Positions 9,473 through 19,826 are shown, counted from the stretch's first letter. The stretch is DNA of 22,374 bases from Seison nebaliae (GCA_023231475.1 JALJEE010000660.1:1-22374); one strand, 5' to 3'. The notes: generated by a model not told the origin, from the sequence alone. Numbers and translations: made by a program.

Positions 9473-9643
9473 AAGTATGACACCAGATTTTTGGTCTTTT
9501 TTTATTCTGTATGTGTAGATGTAGGTATGCATTTTCTATATACAATTATGTATAAAAAATTACTTAATATATACAAAATTGTATATAAAAAATACATACC
9601 TATAAAATAGAGTAAAAAAGGCCAAAAATTTGGTGTAATACTT
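9473..9643. repeat. foldback repeat with ~70-bp arms
   Basis: Left arm 9473-9547 and right arm 9577-9643 are imperfect reverse complements, with a ~29-bp A/T-rich loop. The inner 24 bp (9524-9547 against 9577-9600, starting GGTATG) match at about 22 positions. The outer part matches through AAGTAT-ACACCA-ATTTTTGG. Beyond the arms weaker similarity continues (CCTTAG near 9432 and its complement near 9650), as if the left arm had taken a ~33-bp insertion. The structure is that of a foldback MITE. Confidence 0.75.
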
Positions 9644-10415
9644 CGACTAAGGCTAAAAATATTTACACATCTCTTCAACTTTATTTTTCCTATCTCCATG
9701 ATTGTTTTGGAGTCAAACGGCGGATGCGAACATGTACTGTGAGACGGGTCAAGCAAAATTTAACACTAGAGAACGAAGATTTAGAGAAAATCAAGATTTA
9801 TCAACCGTTTGTCATGGCTCATAATTCTTTGAATATTTTCACTCTTCTAATCACTTTTCTAATGTACGTATAATAACATAATATTATTTATGTAAGATTT
9901 TAATGTATCGAAGTACGTAGCCATCAGTAATTATTATTATTTATAAAATCAAATCCCCTCACGGCAAATTAAAAAGAAAATAGGATAACTCATTGTATAA
10001 GTTACCTAATAAGTTTCCTTCCGATATCGATCTCATCACATAAATAAATCAGAGTACGAGAGGCAAAATTATCAATTATCAAAATTGGAGTTAATAAGAA
10101 GAAAAGTAATGTAATCCAATTAGTATTTACACAGAGTAATTTATCGATTAAAAATTGAAATATGATTATTCATTAAATTTAATTTTTGTTTCATATTCTT
10201 TCATATATTTATATATATTCAGAAAATGTCGAACGTAATCCGACAAAATTCGGTTTTTTCAAATGCTCATAACTTTCTTCAAATAGCATTATATGCATAT
10301 CGATAGATAACCATATTCAAGCTCTTTCTAATAGTCCTAACTTCGATGGAAAAATGCAAAATTCGTTCTTAAATAATCGATTAATTAATAAACTTCATTT
10401 CTCTCTTTTTTTGAG
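9644..10415. other. non-coding region
   Basis: No supported gene, RNA gene or strong repeat is seen. TA-rich tracts occur near 10205. Confidence 0.45.
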
Positions 10416-10660
10416 ATTCGAAAGTCACATTTTATGTGGTTAAATTTAAAGAAAATTTTGATCTAACAAGCCGAAAGAAGAATTGGAGAGAATGTATAGA
10501 GAGAAGATTGAGAAATTTAATTCAATTCGTTTATCATACGACCGATTGGACTTATTTCAAAAAGATTATATATCATAAACAAAGTGTTTGGTTACTCTTC
10601 GAATTAACTAAATTTCTACTTTCCACTCTACAACAATATCGATTACTAATGATCGATTAA
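10416..10660 (+). CDS. possible orphan exon of unknown function
   Basis: A frame open for about 80 codons follows a pyrimidine tract ending TTTTTTTGAG, which could be a splice acceptor at 10414-10415. The peptide is basic, then aromatic (NWRECIERRLRNLIQF, later TTDWTYFKK), and ends at a TAA at 10658. There is no ATG near its start, so it would have to be an internal or last exon. The upstream exon is not visible. No family is recognised, and chance openness cannot be excluded. Confidence 0.2.
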
Positions 10661-10945
10661 GTGAAAACTTTTTATTTATATTCTTTACATCCCAATGAAC
10701 TATATATTGTCGACTTTTTCATAGAGTAGTTCAATCGAATGACATATGATCCATCATTCAAACAACATTTAATCATTAAAAATTTAAAGATTTATTCAGA
10801 AAGTAAAGTTTCCTTGTTTCAAAATCAAATCCATCATTTGATAAAAAATCAATTCCATCTTAAAATATTCATCATATTGTTAATAAAAAGGGAAAGAACT
10901 TCTTCCAAATATTCGGTTTCAGTTTGAAAAACCGGGTTCCAAAAA

Positions 10946-11696
10946 GGAGTGAACCTTTAAAGAGCAGTTAACTCATTTTCATCAAAAAAGAGAGAAGTTA
11001 ACCGCTTTAGTTTAAGCCAAAAATAATGAACTATGTATTTAATAAACGAAATAATTGAAATAATTATCATATGGACAAATTACCAACACGGACATATGTT
11101 TGGTATTAATAATGAGAATAGAGATATTTATTTTATATAAAAAAATATTAAAAAATTATAAAACGAAGGTTAAAAAGAATTACGTTTAATTTAAATGAAA
11201 AGTTGATTCCAAATGTGAAAAAAAATTTCATAATTCGAAATTGAAAATTGATTGAGAACTTTTTTTAATTTCTCTTCATTTCCCTTTCTGATTTCTTCGT
11301 TCTTTTTTTCTGTTTCTGCTCAAAAAGATGTTGTTCTATTTTTTCATGCCGAAAACATTTAATAACTTAATTAATATGAACTGTCTTAAAAATAAATTTT
11401 TAATCCAAGCACTTCCTTTGTTAAGTTCTTATTTATGTTTTCTGATTTATATTTTGTCTGTATTTGGATTATTGTTGTATCTTATTATATGAATAAAACA
11501 AATTTTTGTCCTATTTGCTAAAAGTCCCCCTTGTAATATAATTTCAATCATATTTATATAGTAATGATTTTTTTTTTATTTAAATAGGTTCATTTCATTC
11601 TTCTTCTGTTAACAACTAACAAATTTTTTCTTTAAGCAAAGGGTTAACTTCTTTCTTTTTTGACGAGAATGTGTTCTCCTCCCAAAGGTTCACTCC
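10946..11696. mobile_element. 751-bp element with long terminal inverted repeats
   Basis: Left repeat 10946-11003 and right repeat 11640-11696 are inverted copies. Both begin GGAGTGAACCTTT, differ in the next ~15 bp, then match through CATT-TC-TCAAAAAAGA-AGAAG and TTAACC. The interior (11004-11639) is AT-rich, has no open frame of note and so no transposase, which makes this a non-autonomous element. The immediate flanks (CCAAAAA on the left, GTTCATCAA on the right) give no obvious target-site duplication. The end sequence does not point me to a superfamily. Confidence 0.8.
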
Positions 11697-11888
11697 GTTC
11701 ATCAATTGTGAAAAACCGATAGAGAATATAAACAAATTTTACCTTTAATTCTTCTATATTTTAATATCTTATTATTTAATTCTATATATTTAATCTTCTA
11801 CATGTAATGTAATGAGGGAAACTATTCATTTCTGAATTTTATTTATATAATTAAGTAATAAAATAGGGAGAAGTTTCAAGAAATTTGG
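11697..11888. other. non-coding spacer
   Basis: AT-rich; nothing recognised. Confidence 0.4.
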
Positions 11889-11939
11889 CGACCGATTCTA
11901 TGACGACCGATTCTATAGCGACCGATTCTATGGCGACTC
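11889..11939. repeat. 15-bp minisatellite, about 3.3 copies
   Basis: Three successive units CGACCGATTCTATNN with a 15-bp period (11889, 11904, 11919), followed by a partial CGACTCGCG. Units differ only at the last two bases. It is markedly more GC-rich than its surroundings. Confidence 0.9.
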
Positions 11940-12083
11940 GCGATACTTTAAAAATGATTTTAGCACATATGAACGAATTTTATACAAATATTATTTGAAG
12001 TCGATGCAATTAAAAATCTTCTAATTATTAATGAAAATGATTAGGTGTATTAAATTAGAGGTTAGTTATACATCTTTTTCGCC

Positions 12084-12155
12084 GTGTTTTAGAGCTCTAA
12101 ATCACAGTGATTTTAGCGTATTTTTTCACGGTGTTTTACACCTCTAAATCACCGA
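12084..12155. repeat. paired ~27-bp direct repeats, the first with an internal hairpin
   Basis: GTGTTTTAGAGCTCTAAATC near 12085 and GTGTTTTACACCTCTAAATC near 12130 are direct copies about 48 bp apart. After the first, CTAAATCAC and GTGATTTTAG form a hairpin with one bulged T. Confidence 0.65.
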
Positions 12156-12717
12156 TTTTTGTTCCCTTTCTCACACAATTTAGTTTCACGTTGACCTTGT
12201 TAAGATTGGAAGAATTGAAACTTTAAACATATTCACAAACTAACGAATAATGTATTTGGTCAGTTATTGGTATTAAGTACAGCAAAGAATGTAATATGTT
12301 TGCTGCAGGTATGTGTTCTATGGTGTGAACTGGTTAATTGTCAATAGACAATATTAATGTGAGAACCAGTATTAATTGAAAGTAATTTCAATTAATAAAT
12401 ATGAGAACGATTATTCGAACAATAGCAACAAAGTGATTAAATAATTATGCTATTATCTATCTTATACTACAATATCAAGTCGTCTTGAGATATTATGAAA
12501 CCTTAATGACTATGAAATCATGACGTCATTTTACTCTTTTATGTCTTTTACACCGTTACATGTAATTGAATTAAGAATAAATTTAAAATTTATTTTACGA
12601 GTTTTCAGTTTACGTAACAGTCTTCAAATTTTTCTGTAAAACATTTACCAGAGTATTCATTATTCCACAATATTCTACTTCTCATTTTATTTGAATAATA
12701 ATTGATGATTGACAGTT
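12156..12717. promoter_or_regulatory. upstream region of the DUF1647-like gene
   Basis: Non-coding. The clearest element is a perfect hairpin at 12370-12397 with 12-bp arms (TATTAATTGAAA) and a GTAA loop. Just before it is a smaller TTGTC-AATA-GACAA hairpin. Two GAGAACC/GAGAACG words flank the large hairpin. No TATA box or initiator can be called with confidence. Confidence 0.4.
12709..12717 (+). promoter_or_regulatory. putative trans-splice (or 5'-UTR splice) acceptor
   Basis: TTGACAG ends 2 nt before the ATG at 12718. The same 7-mer sits at the same distance from the ATG of the gene at 18721. In nematodes, spliced-leader acceptors commonly abut the start codon this closely. The leader itself is not encoded here, so the role is inferred. 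Confidence 0.4.
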
Positions 12718-14217
12718 ATGGAACTTGGAAAAACATTCAAGAGAGCATTATTTGCTTTCCTTTTCTTATTCTTTCTAGTATGTATTTACCAATGGAGGTA
12801 TTCGGCAACTTTGTATAACTATGTCAACCTCTATATGCCAAAAGAGTCCAATGGAACTGAAGACGACATAAGGAAATTGAAGAAAATTATTGATGGTTAT
12901 GTGTCAGTAGCTAAATTTAGTTCATCGATTAATATCGAGAATCCAAAAACCGAAGTTGAGAAATTTTGGATGTATATAGTCACTGAACAAAACCGAAGAA
13001 ATGAAAAAGATGCTATACGGATAAAAGAAAAAGGTGAGGGAATTACCAATGTGTCATCATTCCCGTTGGTAGAAGAGAGACATTTGAATCATTTGATAAA
13101 TTGGTCGAAATCAATCGAGGAAAAAGAAGTGAATGGTAAAAGAAGGGTTAATGGACTGATGTTCAATAAAAAATATCGAATATACGACCAAAAGTTTGCC
13201 GATGTCTATTATTGGATAGACAACTTCGTTTTAGAGAATGGATTAGTTTCATCTTATTTTATCTGGTTATTAAGACTACGTTCAATTTTTAATTATAAAC
13301 CTGAATATGAAACAACCAGAATGAAAGTTTTTCTATTCTTCAGTTTTCGTTGAATCTTCTTAACCTTTAATAATTTTTAGACACCAAGATTTGTTGAAAA
13401 AAAAAGACCGGATTATATGACGGCTGCTAATTCACCTTATTACTTCAGCTTACAAGAAGGGTTAAGATCGCTTCATAAAATGGTTTCATTTAAATCTGAA
13501 TCACTATACCTTATGGATCTCGGATTAAATGCTCAACACTTAAAACAAACGAGAAAATATTGTAAATGTGAAATATTGAAAAATGATTACAAGAAATATA
13601 ACAAGGATGTGGGTAACCTAAAGCATTTCTCGTGGAAGATAATGATGATTAATGAATATATCCATAAATTTGGTTTCTTCTTTTATGGAGATACGTCCAT
13701 TAAATACCTCAACATAGAAGTGCCGAAAACGTGGGAAAAGGTGAAGGACATTGGAATGTTGAGTCTGTGTGGGACTCATAACGATGCATCAAGTGCCTTT
13801 ATGCATCCGGACCAATTGAAGACTCTTGGACCTATGATTCCTCGATATCAATTATCTCTACAAGTGATGGCCGGTGGAAATTTATTGGTATATGATAACC
13901 TGATCTTAAGAATTATCCTGAAGTTCTGGTTGTCCTGTGCCTTCGACCAAAAGTGTATCGGAAATCGTTATGGAAATTGTCATATGGGCGAGAGATTGGT
14001 AAGATATAACGGATGTCCTCGATTCGACCAATCTGCTATTAATCTCATTACGAATCAAATCTTCCAAATTATCCCGGTGGATGAACTTTCCTATCATTCA
14101 TTTCTCAACATTTGTTTAAGATATTATGGGGACCGTAAATATTCTAAAATTGTACGTTCGAGAGTTAGGGGAGATAATTCTTACTTCGAACAACTTAAAA
14201 GGAATGTTACTAAATAA
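12718..14217 (+). CDS. DUF1647-like type II membrane protein, likely Golgi glycosyltransferase-like
   Basis: Two exons, 12718-13326 and 13381-14217, joined across a 54-bp GT-AG intron in phase 0, give 481 residues. Reading through the intron would hit a stop. The first ATG in the frame is at 12718. Residues 10-24 (ALFAFLFLFFLVCIY) form a signal anchor after a short basic N-terminus, so the bulk should face the lumen. The C-terminal half carries the landmarks I associate with DUF1647 proteins of Caenorhabditis: MTAANS (216-221), YLMDLGL (246-252), FSWK (286-289), YGDTS (305-309), paired cysteines at 389 and 395, and PRFDQSAIN (416-424). The acidic YGDTS resembles the metal-binding DxD-type site of nucleotide-sugar transferases, but catalytic activity is an inference and no substrate can be named. 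A usable AATAAA follows at 14276. Confidence 0.8.
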
Positions 14218-14275
14218 ATATTTTTTATACCAACAATATCAATATTCTTAAAATCTGTTTCTAACAGAAATAGTA

Positions 14276-14281
14276 AATAAA
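14276..14281 (+). terminator. polyadenylation signal of the DUF1647-like gene
   Basis: AATAAA about 60 bp after the stop codon. A second AATAAA overlaps the stop codon itself (14213-14218). Confidence 0.6.
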
Positions 14282-15527
14282 ATCTCATATTTTACTTTTG
14301 TGTCATGACCTCGAATGTTTTGTTTAATAAAATAAAAATTATACAATTGGTAATTGAACAGTTACATTATTTACAATATTTTCGATAAGTTATATGGGTA
14401 AAAGTCTCTTCGGTGTGTCATGAACGAAATTTGTTTCTCCTGAAAATTAACATATACACTAAGACGACAATTTTAAACAACATAGTGTTTTCAGATTTTT
14501 AATTTATCTATTTTTTCTCGAGATATTTGAAAATAAAAATTTAAAAATTTTAGACTTTTTAAAGAATTGAAAAAAAAAACTTTAATTTTGATTTAATTAG
14601 GAAAAAAATTAAGAACATTTAAAATTATCGGTTTAACATCTGACTTCAGGTTATTTTTTTGATTAAAAACTGTTAATTTAATAATTTCCCTTATTATACA
14701 TGTAATTATATTATATTATTATGTAAACATACCTAAAAAGATGACATTTAAAAGAAGGAAGATTTTGAGGAATGAAGGTAAAATCGATATTATCATTAGA
14801 CATCATTAAAATTAGATATCATAATTCATAAATTTTAATTAAATTTTTTTAATTCACGAAAGTTTCAAATAAAAACAGTTTTTTTATACAATTTTAAATT
14901 TTTTTAATTCACGAAAATTTCAAATAAAAACATTTTTTTTTATACAATTTTAAAAAATTTTAATTGAAATTAGGCAAAGCTGAAAGTTCGAAAATGTAAT
15001 TTTAACTTAATTTCTGTAACGAACGTGGTTGATCATAAATAAGCTTTCAGTCAGTGATCCATCAGCAATTTTATGAATTTTTTAATCTATGAATACGATA
15101 TGGAGTAAGCTTCCATCATTGACATCAAATGATGACTAATGATTGCCATGAGTCATCAGACAGAATATGGATGACAGAGTTTGATTTAAGAAAATAATTT
15201 ATTTTTTACACACAAATTTTTAAGTAATTCTTTTGCGGCTCCTTTGAAATTTTCTTATCTGTTGTACAGTCAGTTATTCACATACAATTGAAATGTGTCC
15301 AATAAGTATCTCCTATAGTTTGTTGCGGCTTCAGTAAGAATTTCGTTTGAAGAATTTTTTCTTGAAACCGAACTATATATTTTTTGTTTTGTTAACCAAC
15401 ATATTTTCAGACAATTTAAGAACACGAACTCATTTAGTTCTTTTAGTTTTTTGTTTCATTTCTTGCTTCATTATACTTTGTGTTCATAGAACTCATAGTG
15501 TATTAGTTGATCTATTCTGTTAGAAGT
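14282..15527. other. intergenic region with a 55-bp direct repeat
   Basis: No gene is seen. Two adjacent ~55-bp copies lie at 14843-14897 and 14898-14953, each containing AATTCACGAAA-TTTCAAATA and ATACAATTTTAAA, with few differences. The last few hundred bases would include the promoter of the gene starting at 15528; no defined motif is evident. An AG (15522-15523), preceded by CTATTCTGTT, lies 4 nt before that ATG. Confidence 0.6.
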
Positions 15528-18079
15528 ATGATGAGTACTTATGATATTTCACTTGATCGGACGAACGAATTCATTGTTCATTTGTCTAAATTACGGAGTA
15601 GTTGTAGTCACGATGAGATCGTTGGACTGTATGAGAAGGCTTGCCGAATGGTTGATCGTTTGCCTCGCGAATGTGAATATCACGCTTTGAATGAGACATT
15701 GCGTGAGGAGGAAAAGAAGAATTCAGTCAGAGAAGAGAAAAAGAGAAGACGGGCGAGATCGTTGAATTATCCGTCCGGCTTTCTTATTCGAATTTTCGGA
15801 AAAAAATCGAAAGGTGAGAAAAAAGCCAATTTGGATGTAGTAGTTGAAAAAAATTGTGAAAAGGAAAAAACTGAAAAGAAGGAGAATGAAACAAAAGTAG
15901 AAATTGTTCAGAAGAAAGAAGAAACATCGTTATTGGTTACACCGTTGACCACGAAGAAAACTTCGGAGATCACCGATCGGAAGAAACGAAGTAGATTTCG
16001 TACTTTCTTTCGACGACATAAGAAAAATAAGAATAAACCAAATCGTTCTTTAAGTGTCGATGAACCAAAGAAATCGAGAACTATTCGATTTCAGTCTTGT
16101 CAACGAACATCCTCTTCAGGTGTACAAACAGTGTATAGTCCATTTGGTCTCATTTATAAAGAGCATTATGACAAAACTGCAAATAAGAAAGTTGACGTGA
16201 AGAAGAAATCAATTCAATCGGTTAGAATTTTCATTGGAAATTTAATATTATTTTTTATTTTTAGGATCAATCTCAATCAGTAAATGATGAGTCGTCTTAT
16301 GGACCTCATTTGAAAGTGAATGAATTTATGTATCCGACGTTAAGTGACAGAAAATTAAAGCCGCCTAGACGACCGTCACATTTACCACCACCTGTTCCCA
16401 CGAAAAATGTGATGGTGAACAGTTTCGTCCAAACGGAGGACTTTCCATCGGCTCTCTACAATTCAATTTATTTGAGGTCAATAAATAATGAAAAAAAATT
16501 ATTTGAAAGTTCACTAATGAAACACTCTGTTCACTGTGCTACTCAAACTCAGAAATCGTTTGAAGATCAATTTGAACGTACCGACTGTCAATCGTTTCTT
16601 TTAATATTTCGTTCCATTATTTTTTATTATTTCCATATTTTTAGTTCGGGAAATTATCTGGTGAATCATGAAAAGACGCTGACGAGTGCACCTCGACGGC
16701 CTAGTAGTGTCCAACGATCAGCGATAATCCAAAAAGCGAAAAGAACTCCTCAAATTCCATACGACGAATATCTCGGTGCTCAACCGAATAAACTTGACAA
16801 TTCCCCAATAATTCGTCCAATGAAATATCGGAATTTTTCTTTGAATAATTATCGTAATTCTCAAGCACCATTCATTAAATACAATAATTATAATTATGAT
16901 AAAAAAGAAGAGGAAAATAATTTGGATGTTGACAATATTCAGACACCGAATAAAGTTCGCGATTGTTATACCATCGAAACGATTAGTTCAATTACATCAA
17001 ATCCAATGTCTCTCAATACATCGCCAATAAGTGGTGGACGTTCCAATCGGGTTCTTCGCGGTTTACGAGATATAAAAATTCTCAATTCTACAATGAAACC
17101 AAAACACGAAATTACAGAACCACCGGAAAACCATTGTAGTGTCGCATTAAATACGACTCCGGCTAATAGACAGACAGATGATGATATCGATCGTACATTA
17201 ACAGCGTCGAAATTAGAACGTCAGAAAAATGTGGTGAACTCTCCATTCAAACGGTCGATTGAACAGATCAATAAGGATGATATGTTTTCTCGCTGGATTA
17301 CAAATCGCAATCGAAATTCATTCGAAAAAGAACCAGTGAAATTAATTTATGATCGTGCTTGTTATAACGAATCAGCCGCAACAATGACTCGTATCAGTAA
17401 TTTTTACCATCCAAAATTTTATCGTAGATCAATTCCGAAAAAACCAGAAGTTTCTCCATCAATTCCATCGATGACAACTGTATCAATTGAAGACAATCAG
17501 GAGAAGAATGATAAAATAAGGAACTTCTTTAAAAGTTCTGAAGATTCATATTTACATGAGAAAACTGACACATGCCAAAATTCGGGTACTTCGTATGGTA
17601 TCGCTTCCGGTCAATTTATCGATGATGACGATTTAGATAATTCTCAAAGATTTCCTTCTCCATCCACTAATCGGAATGCTTGGAAAATAAGTGGAATAAA
17701 TGGATCCAATGAATGGTCAGGTCTTACTCAAAGTTGGTTAAAAAATGTAATAAAAAAAAGTCCGGCAATGGCGAAAATCGAAAAGGTTGAAAATCCGACC
17801 TATGTTAAAATGACGGAATTATTTAAAACGCGAATAAACGACTGTGATATTGAAGCTCTATCAATTTCAGCGAAAGATAAACAGGAAAATCAGTCCAATA
17901 CTAATAACAACAATTCGATGAACAACATTGAAAACGAAGTAATTGGAAAGAATGTTCGGACAAATTATGAGTTAACTAACAGTGAAGTTAATGCGTATTA
18001 TCGTACAACAATCTACGATCCATACACGACATTGGACGAGAGTCAACAGAAAATTAAGAAAGTTACACAAGAAGATTAA
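15528..18079 (+). CDS. large basic, mostly disordered protein of unknown function with SH3- and LC8-type motifs
   Basis: Predicted exons 15528-16220, 16265-16593 and 16645-18079 give 818 residues. Introns are 44 bp (GTTAGA...TTTTTAG) and 51 bp (GTTTCT...TTTTTAG). The second is in frame and would otherwise insert a hydrophobic stretch into a polar protein. Residues 1-60 look helical; 61-180 are extremely Lys/Glu/Arg-rich with two basic-aromatic islands, FLIRIFGKK (85-93) and FRTFFRRHKK (157-166). A proline segment PPRRPSHLPPPVPTK (264-278) fits SH3-binding PxxP. Three Gln-Thr sites (VQT at 199-201, VQTED at 286-290, ATQT at 323-326) resemble dynein light chain LC8 anchors. The rest is Ser/Asn/Thr-rich without a recognised domain. 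No signal peptide or membrane segment remains after splicing. A cytoskeletal or scaffold role is speculative. AATAAA occurs at 18205. Confidence 0.7.
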
Positions 18080-18711
18080 CCTTTATCTGAATGATTAATG
18101 TTCATAAACTTTAATTTATTTCCACCTTTCAGTTTTAATTTGAAAATTGTTTAATCACTACATTATGACAATTGGAAATTGTTCTTTCTGAAATAACTCC
18201 ATCGAATAAATTTTAATTAAAACTAGTTAAACTCATTTATATCTATTTGATCAATCGATTAGTTCAATGAGACATTCCATTAACTTCAATTTTAAATTAA
18301 ACGTAGGAATTATATAGTTGGAAATTAAAGATTTACAGACTAAATTATTGTTGTGAGTTGATTCAATTTAATTTAGAATGCATTGAAAAAGTAAAGAAAT
18401 ATTACGATGATAATGGAATTACTGGACGATTGAATACTTCCTAAAATTCAGTTTAATTCTCTTTTAAAGTATTGTAAATTATTATTCCATTTGATAGTTG
18501 ATTCATTTCGTTGTCTAAAATGATTCATGTTTATTAAATGTATGCATCGTTTCAATTTACATACGTGTACAAACCATATAAACACGTATATTTAAGTACC
18601 GTTATATGACGTGTATCTTCGTGTCACTATAGTATAATATATATATATATATATATACATATAAAATATAGTAATTTTTAATTAAAAAATTGGTTAAACG
18701 AAAAAGAAACG
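18080..18711. other. intergenic region
   Basis: Holds the 3' untranslated region of the upstream gene (AATAAA at 18205-18210), AT-rich spacer, and a (TA)n run at about 18637-18657 shortly before the next gene. No other gene is seen. Confidence 0.6.
18637..18657. repeat. (TA)n microsatellite
   Basis: Uninterrupted alternating TA run 60-85 bp upstream of the start codon at 18721. Confidence 0.9.
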
Positions 18712-18720
18712 TTGACAGAG
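18712..18720 (+). promoter_or_regulatory. putative trans-splice (or 5'-UTR splice) acceptor
   Basis: TTGACAG followed by AG immediately before the ATG at 18721, matching the 7-mer at 12709-12715 at the same distance from its start codon. Confidence 0.35.
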
Positions 18721-19775
18721 ATGACAACAACAATTAGTCAATGTAGGATTGATGATGAACAATTGACTAAACCAGATAAGGCGATTCCGATTATGATGAA
18801 TTCTATTTTCTTGAATTCGATGGTGAAATTGAAAAAGAAGTTATTGAAAATATTACCAATAAATTCGAATGAAGAACTACTCGAATATGTGTCACATTTC
18901 CCTTCTGTGAAGCCGCAAATGTTATTCGATATCGATTCATATGAAGATTTGTTGGCGATCGAACTTCTTGTATTAAGGGATCATAATGAATTACCTAGTT
19001 CTACTAATACGGAACATAAATGCCGTGGAGCTTATTTAATTTTAGGATTAGCCACTGAAGCATACATCCAGAGTTTACAAAAGTTTATTAACATTTTCTA
19101 CAGAACATTTGAGCAAATAATATTTATGTTTATTGAAGGAATCTCCAATTGCCTTTTGAACAACCAGATTTCTCGAATTTCTTAGTTGATAATTTTCATA
19201 ATTATAAGAATATCGAGTTAAAAGGCCTGAACACAATCCAACCACTTCAGGACAAGAATAAGGAAAAAAGTTCTTCTTCTACAAGTTTACCACTAAAAAT
19301 TGAACATGGCAATTTGGAAAAGTACAGTTTTCGGTTTAAAATATTTCGACGTTTCAGTTGGAAATTTAAACTAAATTATTTTTTCATTTTAAGATCTGAA
19401 CAAAATTCTTTGAATTCCATCAAATCATTTTCCATTGATCAGTTAGTTAATCAAGCTGAAAATGACCATTCCTTTGAAGAATATGACAAATTAAAAACGA
19501 ATATGGCTGTAATAACTACACAAATTATTAAGAAAAATGAAATTATAGAAGATCCGAAGTTAATTTTTCTGCTTTTAGCTTAACTGAATTATTTTTTTAG
19601 GATTTCGGTTCAAGAGCACCAATTTGTTTATAAATCTCCGAGTTCCAATGATTTACGAAAATCTTCAGAAGAAGTAGACAGAACATCATGTCAATCAGTG
19701 GAAATTAAGAAGAAAATTAATTTCCCCAATCGCTTCATCAATTTTTTTCGACGCAGATTGACCAAATCTCATTAA
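18721..19775 (+). CDS. small basic protein of unknown function, intron-rich
   Basis: A five-exon model (18721-18997, 19046-19082, 19139-19333, 19394-19558, 19601-19775) gives a continuous frame of 282 residues. The second (56 bp) and fourth (42 bp, GTTAAT...TTTTTTTAG) introns are needed to keep the frame. The first (48 bp) and third (60 bp) are multiples of three and could be retained, so the exact protein is uncertain. The N-terminal 90 residues look helical (LNSMVKLKKKLLKILP, later SYEDLLAIELLVL). The middle is Ser/Lys-rich, and the C-terminus is strongly basic (FPNRFINFFRRRLTKSH). That tail recalls FRTFFRRHKK in the preceding gene, and both genes lie in tandem on one strand, so they may be distant relatives. 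No domain is recognised. AATAAA follows at 19821. Confidence 0.5.
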
Positions 19776-19820
19776 GTCAATCAAGTAGAATGCGTTTTGA
19801 ATTTTTGAAAAAATTATGAA

Positions 19821-19826
19821 AATAAA
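19821..19826 (+). terminator. polyadenylation signal
   Basis: AATAAA 46 bp after the stop codon of the gene ending at 19775. Confidence 0.6.

Noticed and set aside
10739-10927. ATG-started frame of 62 codons just before the 751-bp element
   Set aside because: Low-complexity Ile/Lys/Leu peptide with no recognised domain; chance opening in AT-rich DNA is likely.
12089-12099. GTTTTAGAGCT, identical to the start of the Streptococcus pyogenes CRISPR repeat
   Set aside because: An isolated 11-bp match in eukaryotic non-coding DNA. There is no repeat-spacer array and no cas gene, and the next bases follow a local direct repeat instead.
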